A stretch of 64,000 bases of DNA, from the NCBI RefSeq assembly GCF_000698555.1, contig NZ_JFHE01000002.1, positions 186,001 through 250,000 on the forward strand, written 5' to 3'. Source of the stretch: Caballeronia grimmiae. GTDB lineage: Bacteria; Pseudomonadota; Gammaproteobacteria; Burkholderiales; Burkholderiaceae. The notes below the pieces were generated by a model. It had not been told where the DNA came from. It saw only the letters and a list, made by a program, of their open reading frames with translations, and did not search any database. A program made the position numbers and the translations under genes. Shown one piece after another: positions 29,043 to 37,746 of this stretch (position 1 is the first letter of the stretch; each line of letters opens with the position of its first letter).

Positions 29043-31475
29043 ATGCCCCGATATCTTTTACATGTAGCAGTCTTCCTGGCTGGCCTTCTAGCCGTCTGCG
29101 GTATTGCCATCGGTTATATCGGCTCCAACGCGCTCGCGTTTGCCGTCACGCTCGTGATCGGCGCGTGCTATCTCGCCGGCGCGTGGGAGCTGCAGCGTTA
29201 TCAGCAGACGACGCGCGCGCTCGCCGATGCCCTCGACCGCTCCGCGACCGCCCCGAAAAGCCTCGGCGTATGGCTCGAACAGGTGCCCGCCGGGTTGCGC
29301 CACGCGGTGAGGCTGCGCATCGAAGGCGAGCGCATCGCATTGCCGGGGCCGGCGCTCGCGCCGTATCTCGCCGGCCTGCTGGTGCTGCTCGGCATGCTCG
29401 GCACCTTGCTCGGCATGGTCGCGACGCTGCGCGGCACGGGCGCGGCGCTCGAAAGCTCGACCGATCTCGCGGCGATCCGCGCATCGCTTGCCGCGCCGGT
29501 TACGGGCCTCGGCTTCGCGTTCGGCACGTCGATCGCGGGCGTCGCGACTTCGGCGATGCTCGGCCTGCTCTCCACGCTATGCCGCCGCGAACGGCTGCAC
29601 GTCACGCAGACGCTGGACGCCAAAATCGCGACGACGCTGCGCGCTTTCACGCAGACGCATCATCGGGAAGAGACGTTCAGGCTGCTGCAGCGGCAGACTG
29701 AAATCATGCCGAAGCTGGTCGATCGCCTGCACGCGATGATGACCGCCATCGAGCAGCAGAGCGTGGCCGCGAACGAGCGGCAGCTTGCGAATCAGGCTGC
29801 GTTTCATGCGAACACGGAGACGGCGTACCGGCGTCTTGCCACGTCAGTGGAACTGTCGCTGAAGCAGAGCGTGGCCGATAGCGCGCGTGCCGCGAGCGCC
29901 GCATTGCAACCCGTCATGCAGGTGACGATGGACGGCATCGCGCGCGAGACCGCGGCATTGCACGCGAACATCGAAGGCGCGGTGAAGCGGCAACTCGAGG
30001 GCTTGTCGAGCGGCTTCGAAGCGTCGGCTGCCAACGTGGCGGGGATCTGGGATCGTTCGCTTGCCGCGCATCAGGCGGCCAACGAGTCGCTCGTCGGCAA
30101 GATGGATGCGTCGATGGACCGCTTCGCGCAGGCGTTCGAACAACGTTCATCGACCTTGGTCGAAGGCATGTCCGCGCGATTCGACGAAGTATCGGGCGAA
30201 CTGCGGGCTTCGGTCGTGAAGATCGCGGATCAACTCGGCGACTCGTTGCAGAAGCATGAGCAGGCGAGTGCGGCGCTCGTGACGCAAGCGGGCGCGTCGC
30301 TGGATGGCTTCACGCAAGCGTTCGAAGGACGGTCCGCCACGCTCGTCGACGACCTGTCCGCGCGACTGAGCGAGGTATCGAACAAGCTGGCCGAATCGGT
30401 CGATAAACACGAGCAGACAAGCGCGGCGCTGGTCACGCAAGCGGGCGCATCGCTGGATCGCTTCGCCGCGAGTGTCGAAGCGCGTTCGACGCATCTGCTC
30501 GATGGCTTCTCGTCGCGGCTCGAAAGCACATCGACGAACCTGTCCGACGCATGGCGCGGCGCGCTCGGCGAACAGCAACGCACCGGCGAGCAACTGGCGG
30601 CGCAGCATCGCGATGTCCTGAACGCCGCAGCGGAACGCTTCGAGCAGCATTCGGCGTCGTTGCTGCGTTCCGTCGATGACGCGCACGCCGGCTTGCGCGC
30701 GGACATTGCATCGACGCACGACGCGCGGCTGTCCGCATGGACCGATGCGCTCGCCGCGATGGCCGCCGCGCTGCGCGACGAATGGCGGCAATCGGGCGCG
30801 CTCGCGGAACGCCGTGAGCAGGAAGTCGTGGAGACGCTTGCACGCACCGCACGCGAGATCGCCGAAGAGACGCGTTCGCATACGAGCGGCATGATCGCGG
30901 AGATCGAACGGGTCGTGCAGGCGGCGTCCGTTGCGCCGAAGGCCGCTGCGGAAGTCATCGCCGAAATGCGTCAGAAGCTCTCCGATTCGATGGTCCGCGA
31001 CACCGCGATGCTGGATGAGCGCAGCCGCCTGCTCGCGACCGTCGAGACCTTGCTCGATGCGGTCAATCACGCATCGAACGAACAGCGCGTCGCGGTCGAT
31101 GCGCTCGTCGCGACTTCGGCGGATATGCTCACGCGCGCCGGCCAGCAGTTCAGCGACAAGGTAGAGGCGGAAAGCGGGAAGATCGGCGCAGTGGCCGCGC
31201 AAGTCACGGGCAGCGCCGTCGAGGTCGCGAGCCTCGGGGAAGCATTCGGCGCGGCGGTGGATGCGTTCGGCGCGTCGAACGAGACGCTCGTCGCGCATTT
31301 GCAGCGCATCGAAACCGCACTCGACAAGAGCCTCGCGCGCAGCGACGAACAGCTCGCGTATTACGTCGCGCAGGCGCGCGAAGTCATCGACCTGAGCACG
31401 CTGTCGCAGAAGCAGATCATCGAAAACCTGCAGCAGATCGCGGCGCAACGTGAGCTTGCGGGAGCGCGTGAATGA
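29043..31475 (+). CDS. DUF802 protein: MotA/ExbB/ZorA-like membrane protein with long coiled-coil tail
   Basis: An 810-residue inner-membrane protein. Four hydrophobic helices are visible: about 5-27, 29-48, 105-128 (LAGLLVLLGMLGTLLGMVATL) and 153-178 (VTGLGFAFGTSIAGVATSAMLG). The last pair resembles the pore helices of MotA/TolQ/ExbB/ZorA stators. The remaining ~630 residues are a cytosolic helical tail rich in Ala, Gln, Glu and Ser with a 51-residue internal repeat (KHEQ.SAALVTQAGASLD at 30252 and 30405). The ATG at 29043 is used; a longer frame overlapping DUF3348 is discarded. Overlaps the MotB-like gene by four bases (ATGA). Confidence 0.85.
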   Translation: MPRYLLHVAVFLAGLLAVCGIAIGYIGSNALAFAVTLVIGACYLAGAWELQRYQQTTRALADALDRSATAPKSLGVWLEQVPAGLRHAVRLRIEGERIALPGPALAPYLAGLLVLLGMLGTLLGMVATLRGTGAALESSTDLAAIRASLAAPVTGLGFAFGTSIAGVATSAMLGLLSTLCRRERLHVTQTLDAKIATTLRAFTQTHHREETFRLLQRQTEIMPKLVDRLHAMMTAIEQQSVAANERQLANQAAFHANTETAYRRLATSVELSLKQSVADSARAASAALQPVMQVTMDGIARETAALHANIEGAVKRQLEGLSSGFEASAANVAGIWDRSLAAHQAANESLVGKMDASMDRFAQAFEQRSSTLVEGMSARFDEVSGELRASVVKIADQLGDSLQKHEQASAALVTQAGASLDGFTQAFEGRSATLVDDLSARLSEVSNKLAESVDKHEQTSAALVTQAGASLDRFAASVEARSTHLLDGFSSRLESTSTNLSDAWRGALGEQQRTGEQLAAQHRDVLNAAAERFEQHSASLLRSVDDAHAGLRADIASTHDARLSAWTDALAAMAAALRDEWRQSGALAERREQEVVETLARTAREIAEETRSHTSGMIAEIERVVQAASVAPKAAAEVIAEMRQKLSDSMVRDTAMLDERSRLLATVETLLDAVNHASNEQRVAVDALVATSADMLTRAGQQFSDKVEAESGKIGAVAAQVTGSAVEVASLGEAFGAAVDAFGASNETLVAHLQRIETALDKSLARSDEQLAYYVAQAREVIDLSTLSQKQIIENLQQIAAQRELAGARE

Positions 31476-32119
31476 ACGACGAACTCGATGCCGGCACGGA
31501 AGCCGCCGCGCCGATCTGGGCCGCTTTCGCCGACTTGATGTCGGTCTTGCTCGGCGCGTTCGTGCTGATTCTCGTTGCGGTCATCGGCGTGCAGTTGCAG
31601 CTGTCGACGAAACTCGAGCAGGCCGTCAAGGAAAAGCAGCAGGAAACGCAGCGGCGCAAGACGCTCGAAGAGGCGCTCGCGGGACCGCTCGCATCGGGAC
31701 GCGTGACGCTCGTGAACGGGCGCATCGGCATCAGCGGCAGCGTGTTGTTCGCGTTGAATTCGGATCAGTTGCAGCCGCAGGGACGCGATCTTTTGAAGAG
31801 CCTGGCCGGACCGCTGTCGGCGTATCTCGGCTCGCGCGGCGAGATTCTGATGGTCAGCGGTTTCGCCGACGACCAGCAGGTGCGCGAAGGCAATCGGCGT
31901 TTCGCGGACAACTGGGAGTTGTCGGCGAAGCGCGCGTTGACCGTCACGCGCGCGCTGATCGATGCGGGCGTGCCGCCGTCGTCCGTCTTCGCGGCGGCGT
32001 TCGGCTCCGAACAGCCGGTGAGTTCCAATGCCGACGACGAAGGCCGCGCGAAAAACCGTCGCGTGGAGATATCGCCGGTGCCGCGTCCGACGAATGCGCC
32101 GGTGAAGCCGCATGGATAA
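31472..32119 (+). CDS. MotB/OmpA-like partner of the DUF802 protein
   Basis: A 215-residue protein with one N-terminal membrane helix (about 16-38) carrying an Asp at residue 21 (WAAFADLMSVLLGAFVLILV), the position of the proton-carrying Asp of MotB and ZorB. A short coiled coil follows (45-70) and then an OmpA-like peptidoglycan-binding domain (about 80-205: VLFALNSDQLQPQGRDLLKSL, NWELSAKRALTVTRALIDAGV, EGRAKNRRVEI). Together with the upstream protein it looks like a proton-driven stator unit. Function in this family is not known. Confidence 0.87.
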   Translation: MNDELDAGTEAAAPIWAAFADLMSVLLGAFVLILVAVIGVQLQLSTKLEQAVKEKQQETQRRKTLEEALAGPLASGRVTLVNGRIGISGSVLFALNSDQLQPQGRDLLKSLAGPLSAYLGSRGEILMVSGFADDQQVREGNRRFADNWELSAKRALTVTRALIDAGVPPSSVFAAAFGSEQPVSSNADDEGRAKNRRVEISPVPRPTNAPVKPHG

Positions 32120-32672
32120 CGCGATCATCGACGCATGGCGCGCACGCGGCGAGGATCGCGTGAATCCCGTGCGCTTCGGCCTGATCGATGCGATGGCTCG
32201 GCGTGCAATGGCGCACGAGGGTGAAGCGCGGCGCATCATCGATGCAAGGCTCGCGGCGCTGATCGAAGACTATGCGCGGGAGGTCGAGGCCGCCAGTGTC
32301 GCGGCTGAACCGCCGCAGGAACGTGAGACACCGCTTGCGTCCTTAATCGAAGCGATCACGGTGCACGCGGCCTCATATCCTTCGCATGCCGAACTACTGA
32401 ATTATCTTCGGACGGTATGGTCGAAGGTCAGCGCCGAGCGGCAATTGCGCGAATCGCTGGAACAGGTGCCGAAGAATGCGGGGCCGCTCAATTCGAGCAG
32501 CCTCGTGCATCGGTCATTGGCGCTGATGCGTGAGGTATCGCCGGCGTATCTTCAGCACTTTCTCGCCTATGTCGATACCCTCGCGTGGATGGAAGCGATG
32601 ACAGGCGCGAATGCGCCTGCCGGAAAAGATGCGCCGCGTGCGAAGAAGTCCACGCGCGGCGGCGCGCGTTAG
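32112..32672 (+). CDS. DUF2894 family protein, last gene of the cluster
   Basis: A 186-residue soluble protein of the uncharacterised DUF2894 family (IDAWRARGEDRVNPVRFGLIDAMARRA, VWSKVSAERQLRESLEQVPKNAGPLNSSSLVHRSLALMREVSP). Overlaps the MotB-like gene by eight bases, so translation is coupled. The charged C-terminal tail is Lys/Arg-rich. No enzyme motif is visible. Confidence 0.83.
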   Translation: MDNAIIDAWRARGEDRVNPVRFGLIDAMARRAMAHEGEARRIIDARLAALIEDYAREVEAASVAAEPPQERETPLASLIEAITVHAASYPSHAELLNYLRTVWSKVSAERQLRESLEQVPKNAGPLNSSSLVHRSLALMREVSPAYLQHFLAYVDTLAWMEAMTGANAPAGKDAPRAKKSTRGGAR

Positions 32673-32676
32673 CGCA

Positions 32677-33675
32677 TCAGGCCAGCCAGCCCTTGATGCT
32701 GCTCGCCATCATATTGGTCGAGATGCCGTAGCGGTCGTGCAGCGTGGGCAGCGCGCCCGCATCGAGGAACGCATCGGGCAGCGCGACCTGCCTGAAGGCC
32801 GGCGTGACGCCCGCGCTCAGCAGCGTCGTCGCGACCGCTTCTCCGAGACCGCCGATGACCGTGTGATTCTCCGCGACCACCACGAGCCGCCCTGAACGGC
32901 GCGCCTCGCGAATGATCGTCTCGGTGTCGAGCGGCTTGATGGTCGGCACGTGCAGCACGGCCACGTCGACCTTGTCGGCTTCGAGCGCCTTGGCGGTTTC
33001 GAGTGCGCGCATCGTCATGATGCCCGACGAGATCACCAGCACATCGGCGCCATCGCGCACGAGCTTGGCCTTGCCGAGTTCGAACGTGTAGTCGTATTCG
33101 TCGAGCACGGCGGGGACGTTGCCGCGCAGGAGCCGCGCATAGACGGGGCCTTTGTGCGCGGCGATGGCGGGCACCATCTGCTCGATGTCGAGCGCATCGC
33201 ACGGATCGATCACCGTCATGTTCGGCATTGCGCGCATCAACGCGAGGTCTTCCGCCGCCTGGTGGCTCGGCCCATAGCCCGTGGTGAGGCCGGGCAGTGC
33301 GGCGACGATCTTCACGTCGAGATCGTCTTCCGCGATCGTCTGATGGATGAAGTCGTACGCACGGCGCGTGGCGAACACCGCATAGGTGGTGACGAACGGC
33401 TGCGCACCTTCATGCGCGAAGCCCGCAGCCGCGCCCATCAGCAATTGCTCGGCCATGCCCATCTGATAGTAACGCTCGGGAAACTCCTTCCCGAAGATAT
33501 GCAGGTCGGTGTACTTGCCGAGATCGGCCGTCATGCCGATCACGTTCGTCTTCGTGCGCGCCAGTTCCGCCAGCGCGTGCCCGAACGGCGCGGAACGCGT
33601 GAGTTGCCCTTCGCCCGCGATCGACGCGATCATCGCCGAGGTCTTCAAACGCGGCTTCTTTTCGATAGTGCTCAT
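32677..33675 (-). CDS. Transketolase-like C-terminal subunit
   Basis: The pyrimidine-binding and C-terminal half of a split thiamine-diphosphate transketolase, 332 residues. Motifs: TADLGKYTDLHIFGKEFPERYYQMGMAEQ (the Glu that activates ThDP lies in the MAEQ part), TTYAVFATRRAYDFIHQ and GLTTGYGPSHQAAEDLALMRA. Paired with the N-terminal subunit 47 bases upstream. It is the last gene of a cluster with an SDR and an MFS carrier. Such split enzymes transfer two-carbon units in unusual sugar or sugar-acid pathways; substrate unknown here. Confidence 0.87.
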   Translation of the reverse strand: MSTIEKKPRLKTSAMIASIAGEGQLTRSAPFGHALAELARTKTNVIGMTADLGKYTDLHIFGKEFPERYYQMGMAEQLLMGAAAGFAHEGAQPFVTTYAVFATRRAYDFIHQTIAEDDLDVKIVAALPGLTTGYGPSHQAAEDLALMRAMPNMTVIDPCDALDIEQMVPAIAAHKGPVYARLLRGNVPAVLDEYDYTFELGKAKLVRDGADVLVISSGIMTMRALETAKALEADKVDVAVLHVPTIKPLDTETIIREARRSGRLVVVAENHTVIGGLGEAVATTLLSAGVTPAFRQVALPDAFLDAGALPTLHDRYGISTNMMASSIKGWLA

Positions 33676-33690
33676 GCTTGTCTCCTGTGC

Positions 33691-33714
33691 TGACCGGAGG
33701 CTTCGCTCCGGTCA
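33691..33714. other. Hairpin between the two transketolase subunit genes
   Basis: TGACCGGAG and CTCCGGTCA form a perfect 9-base stem with a six-base loop in the 47-base gap. No U-tract on either strand, so it is more likely an mRNA stability or translation element than a terminator. Confidence 0.5.
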
Positions 33715-33722
33715 CATACGAT

Positions 33723-34559
33723 TTACTTGCCCGCTTCGAGTGCTTGCAGCGCGAGTTGCCACTCGTGCGCGTCGACGCGAATGAAGTGATTCTTCTCGCG
33801 CTGTTCGAGGAACGGGACGCCGCAGCCCATCTTCGTATCGCACACGATGATGCGCGGCTTTGCTTCCTTCAGGTTTCGCGCGTTGTCGAACGCTTCCTTC
33901 ACCGCGTCGATGTCGTTGCCGTTCACGCGCTGCACGTACCAGCCGAACGCTTCAAGCTTCGGCACGAGCGGCTCGAACGCCATGATTTGCGTCGACGGGC
34001 CATCGGCTTGCTGATTGTTCACGTCGATCATCGCGATCAGGTTGTCGAGCTTCCAGTGCGCCGCCGACATCAGTCCTTCCCAGATCGAGCCTTCGTCGAG
34101 TTCGCCATCGGAGAAGAGCGTATAGACGAAGGACTTCGAGTTCTTGCGCTTGAGTCCGAGGCAACGGCCGACGGCAATCGTGAGTCCCTGGCCGAGCGAT
34201 CCGCCGGACATCTCCATGCCGGGCGTGTAGCTCGCCATGCCGGACATCGGCAGGCGGCTGTCGTCGCTGCCATACGTTTCGAGTTCCTCTTGCGGCAGGA
34301 TGCCTGCTTCGAAGAGCGCCGCGTACAGTGCGATGGCATAGTGACCATTCGACAGCAGGAAGCGGTCGCGCTCTTCCCAGTCGGGATTTTCGGGCCGGTA
34401 GTTCATCGCGCCGAAGTAGGCGACGGCGAGTACGTCGGCGATATCGAGCGCCTGGCCGATATAGCCCTGGCCTTGCACTTCGCCCATCAGCAGGGCGTTG
34501 CGGCGGATACGATAGGCGCGCTCGGCGAGCGTGACCTCCTCGATGACGGGTGTGCTCAT
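33723..34559 (-). CDS. Transketolase-like N-terminal subunit
   Basis: The ThDP pyrophosphate-binding half of a split transketolase, 278 residues. The binding motif GDG-N-type is seen as FSDGELDEGSIWEG (about residue 150) followed by DVNNQQADG (about 178). Upstream, NGHYAIALYAALFEAG and SGGSLGQGLTIAVG are family typical. Together with the next gene it forms the active enzyme. About 600 residues combined, shorter than the single-chain housekeeping enzyme. Confidence 0.88.
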   Translation of the reverse strand: MSTPVIEEVTLAERAYRIRRNALLMGEVQGQGYIGQALDIADVLAVAYFGAMNYRPENPDWEERDRFLLSNGHYAIALYAALFEAGILPQEELETYGSDDSRLPMSGMASYTPGMEMSGGSLGQGLTIAVGRCLGLKRKNSKSFVYTLFSDGELDEGSIWEGLMSAAHWKLDNLIAMIDVNNQQADGPSTQIMAFEPLVPKLEAFGWYVQRVNGNDIDAVKEAFDNARNLKEAKPRIIVCDTKMGCGVPFLEQREKNHFIRVDAHEWQLALQALEAGK

Positions 34560-34588
34560 GTTTGTCTCCTGAAGTTAGTTGATGACGC

Positions 34589-35917
34589 TTAGCGGTTCAC
34601 GGTCTTGGCGGGCACGAGGAACACCAGCCCCGCGCCGACGACGATCGCCGTCGAGATGAAGATCAGGCCGGCAGTGGACTTGCCCGTGAGATCGTTCAGC
34701 CAGCCGACGATGGCGGGCGAGAAGAAGCCCGCGAGATTGGCGAAGCAGTTCACGGCGGCGATGCCCGCAGCGGCCGACATGCCGCCCAGCACGGCAGTAG
34801 GCAAGGACCAGAATTGCGACGATGAAGCCAGGATGCCCGCGGCGGCCACGCTGACACAGACGATCGAAGCTCCTACGCTGCCCAGCATCGGCAAGGTGGC
34901 GAAGCCCGCTGCGGCGACGAGCATCGGAATGGCCAGATGCAGGCGGCGTTCGCGGCGCTTGTCGGCGCTCGCACCGACCAGCGGCAGGGTGATGATGGCG
35001 CAGAGATACGGGATCGCGGTGAAGATGCCGACCCACAGCGGGTCCGCGACACCGGCGCGGCGGATGATCGTCGGCAGCCAGAACGTGAGACCGTATTGAC
35101 CGAGCACGACGCAGAAGTAGATCGAAGCCATGAGCCACAGACGGCGGTCGCCGATGAACGCACGAATCGACACGTGCTCGACGGTTTGCGACTTGTCCTT
35201 CTCGACGTTGCGGGTCAGCAGCGCCTTCTCGGCATCGGTGAGCCACTTCGCACCGGCAATGCCGTTGTCGAGATAGAACAGGATGACGACACCGAGCACC
35301 AGCGAAGGCAGCGCTTCGAGAATGAACAGCCACTTCCATCCGGCGAGACCGTGAACGCCGGCGAAGGCATGCATGATGTATCCCGAGAGCGGCCCGCCGA
35401 CGATGCCTGCAAGCGGAATCGCCATGAAGAACAGGGACAGTGCCTTGGCGCGTCGCGCAGCGGGGAACCAGTACGTCAGGTAAAGAATGACGCCGGGCGC
35501 GAAGCCCGCTTCGGCCACCCCGAGCAGGAAGCGCAGGACATAGAACATCGTTGGCGTCTTCACGAAGACGAAGCACGCTGAAATGACGGCCCACGTCAGC
35601 ATGATTCGCGCGAGCCAGTTGCGTGCACCGACGCGGTGAAGAATGACATTGCTTGGTACTTCGAACAGAAAGTAGCCGAGAAAGAAGATGCCAGCGCCCA
35701 TGCCGTACACCGTTTCGGAGAAGCGCAGGTCGTTCAGCATTTGCAGCTTTGCGAAACCGACGTTCACGCGGTCCAGATAGGCGCCGAGATAACACAACAT
35801 CAGAAAGGGGATGAGGCGGCGTCCGACCTTGGCATAGGTCTTTGCTTCGAAGCTCGCCGTGTCAGTCGACGATGCGAGGTCGGCCGCGATGGGCGGCGCG
35901 TTGAGTCTGCTCTTCAT
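34589..35917 (-). CDS. MFS transporter, anion:cation symporter family
   Basis: A 442-residue 12-helix permease. Signature CYLGAYLDRVNVGFAKLQM in helix 1 and GVAEAGFAPGVILYLTYWFPAARRAKALSLFF in the central region match the ACS (phthalate/tartrate/sugar-acid) branch. Located between the SDR and transketolase genes on the same strand with a 29-base gap, so it probably imports the pathway substrate, an organic anion by family. Confidence 0.88.
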   Translation of the reverse strand: MKSRLNAPPIAADLASSTDTASFEAKTYAKVGRRLIPFLMLCYLGAYLDRVNVGFAKLQMLNDLRFSETVYGMGAGIFFLGYFLFEVPSNVILHRVGARNWLARIMLTWAVISACFVFVKTPTMFYVLRFLLGVAEAGFAPGVILYLTYWFPAARRAKALSLFFMAIPLAGIVGGPLSGYIMHAFAGVHGLAGWKWLFILEALPSLVLGVVILFYLDNGIAGAKWLTDAEKALLTRNVEKDKSQTVEHVSIRAFIGDRRLWLMASIYFCVVLGQYGLTFWLPTIIRRAGVADPLWVGIFTAIPYLCAIITLPLVGASADKRRERRLHLAIPMLVAAAGFATLPMLGSVGASIVCVSVAAAGILASSSQFWSLPTAVLGGMSAAAGIAAVNCFANLAGFFSPAIVGWLNDLTGKSTAGLIFISTAIVVGAGLVFLVPAKTVNR

Positions 35918-36003
35918 GCTTGTCTCCTACCGTATGTCGGCGGGTTGCGCCCCGGTTCATCCGGGTGCGCCTGAAGCGCCCGCGTGACGGGCGCGGGGGA
36001 ACG

Positions 36004-36753
36004 TCAATGAATCAGCATGCCGCCGTTCACATCGAGCGTGACGCCGGTAAGGTAGCTCGACAGATCGCTCGCGAGGAACAGGCAAGCGTTGGCGATATCC
36101 GCGGCATCGCCGAGACGGCCAAGCGGAATGCCCTTGATGATGTCTGCGCGCATGTCGGGCGTGAGCTTGTCGCCGGTGATGTCGGTTTGGATGAGGCCTG
36201 GGGTGATGGAGTTGACGCGGATGTGGTCGCCGCCGAATTCACGCGCCATCGCACGGGCGAGACCGAGCACGCCGGCTTTCGCGGCGCTGTAATGCGGTCC
36301 GCCGAAGATGCCGCCGCCGCGCTGCGCCGATACCGACGACATGCACACGATGCTCCCGCTCTGCTGCTTTCTCATCTGACCGATGACGGCTTGCGACATG
36401 TAGAGCGTGCCGCGCAGATTGACGTCGATGACGGCGTCGAAGTTGTCGCTGCTGATTTCAAGCGTCTTGATCGGCTGCGTGATGCCTGCGTTGTTGATCA
36501 GCGCATCGATGCGGCCATATTTCTTGATGGCCGCGTTCGCGGCGGTGACGCAGGCCGCTTTGTCGGTCACGTCGCAGGCGAGGCCGAGGTGGTCTTCGCC
36601 GATGTCGCGTGCAGCCGCCTGGGCGTCGGCTTCGCGCAGATCGAGGATGACGATGCGAGCGCCCTGTGCGGCGAGCGCCTTGGCCGTCGCCTTGCCGATG
36701 CCGCGCGCCGAAGCCGCGCCGGTCACGATCACAACACGATTCTCTAGCAACAT
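36004..36753 (-). CDS. Short-chain dehydrogenase/reductase
   Basis: A 249-residue NAD(P)-dependent classical SDR. Coenzyme motif TGAASARGIGKA near residue 10 (a variant of TGxxxGxG with an inserted Arg-Gly pair), NNAG, catalytic Ser in SSVSA and Y-x-x-x-K as YSAAK (with an HYSAAKAG context), then PGLIQTD. Start at 36753 because CGGAG precedes it; the frame extends 15 residues upstream without family similarity. First gene after the LysR regulator of the transketolase cluster, likely oxidising a polyol or hydroxy acid. Confidence 0.88.
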   Translation of the reverse strand: MLLENRVVIVTGAASARGIGKATAKALAAQGARIVILDLREADAQAAARDIGEDHLGLACDVTDKAACVTAANAAIKKYGRIDALINNAGITQPIKTLEISSDNFDAVIDVNLRGTLYMSQAVIGQMRKQQSGSIVCMSSVSAQRGGGIFGGPHYSAAKAGVLGLARAMAREFGGDHIRVNSITPGLIQTDITGDKLTPDMRADIIKGIPLGRLGDAADIANACLFLASDLSSYLTGVTLDVNGGMLIH

Positions 36754-36846
36754 GACTGTCTCCGTTGGTTGTCTGGTGTAGACGCAGTGTGTTCGCACTG
36801 GACCTGACGATCAACGCAGTTAGCCTCAACTATTGCTGAGAAATTT

Positions 36847-37746
36847 TCAGGTATGGCGGGATGCGCGGCTCTCGATTTGCGCGTCCATCCATGCAAGGAA
36901 CTTCGCCACGCGCGGCAACTGCGCGTTCTGGCTCGGGTAAACCAGATGATGCGCGCCGACTTCCACCGCATATTCGCGTCCGAAGACCGGAACGAGCGAG
37001 CCGCGTTCGAGATGTACCGACGCGAGCATTGTGCTTTCGAGCGCGATGCCGTGACCGAGCGCTGCGGCTTCGAGCGACATGTACGAGCGGTCGAACGAAA
37101 AGTCGAACGCCTTGCGTTTAGCCGCGACGCCGAACTTGCCGAACCATTGCTGCCATTGCACGAGCGGCGATTCGGAAAAGATCAGGCGGCGCTCGAGCAG
37201 ATCGTCCGGCGATGCCACCGGAAAGCGTTCGAGATACGCACGCGATGCGAGCGGCGCGATGGTTTCGTGACGTAGCGTCTTCACTTCCACATCCGTCCAG
37301 TGCGCGTAGCCATGGCGCACATCGACATCGTAAAAGCCTGACGTGAACGACACGTCTTCGTATGAACAGGCGAGGTTCATCTGAATGTCGCCGTTGGCTT
37401 CCTGGAACGCAGCTAGGCGTGGTAGCAGCCACATGAGCCCGAAGCTCGGGCTCGAATGAATGCGCAATATCTCGACGGATGTTTCGCTCGATGCACGCTC
37501 CGTCGCGCGATTGAGTTCGGCAAGCGCGCCGGTGACGTCCGCGAGATATTGCGAGCCCGTGGGCGTCAGCACGAGACCGCGTCCGAGCCGTGTGAAGAGT
37601 GGCCGGCCAACGATGCTTTCAAGATTCGCGAGTTGATGACTGACCGCTGAAGGCGTGAGGCCGAGTTCATCGGCTGCGCGATTGACGCTCTTGGTCCGCG
37701 CGACGCTTTCGAACGCGATGATGGATTTCAGCGGAGGCAGGCGCAT
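36847..37746 (-). CDS. LysR-family regulator of the transketolase cluster (GcvA-like)
   Basis: A 299-residue LysR protein, N-terminal HTH (VNRAADELGLTPSAVSHQLANLE, residues about 21-43) and the GcvA-type effector domain with LPRLAAFQEANGDIQMNLAC. Same strand as, and directly upstream of, the SDR-MFS-transketolase genes with a 93-base gap, unusual for LysR regulators, which are usually divergent. Probably the local activator. Confidence 0.87.
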   Translation of the reverse strand: MRLPPLKSIIAFESVARTKSVNRAADELGLTPSAVSHQLANLESIVGRPLFTRLGRGLVLTPTGSQYLADVTGALAELNRATERASSETSVEILRIHSSPSFGLMWLLPRLAAFQEANGDIQMNLACSYEDVSFTSGFYDVDVRHGYAHWTDVEVKTLRHETIAPLASRAYLERFPVASPDDLLERRLIFSESPLVQWQQWFGKFGVAAKRKAFDFSFDRSYMSLEAAALGHGIALESTMLASVHLERGSLVPVFGREYAVEVGAHHLVYPSQNAQLPRVAKFLAWMDAQIESRASRHT

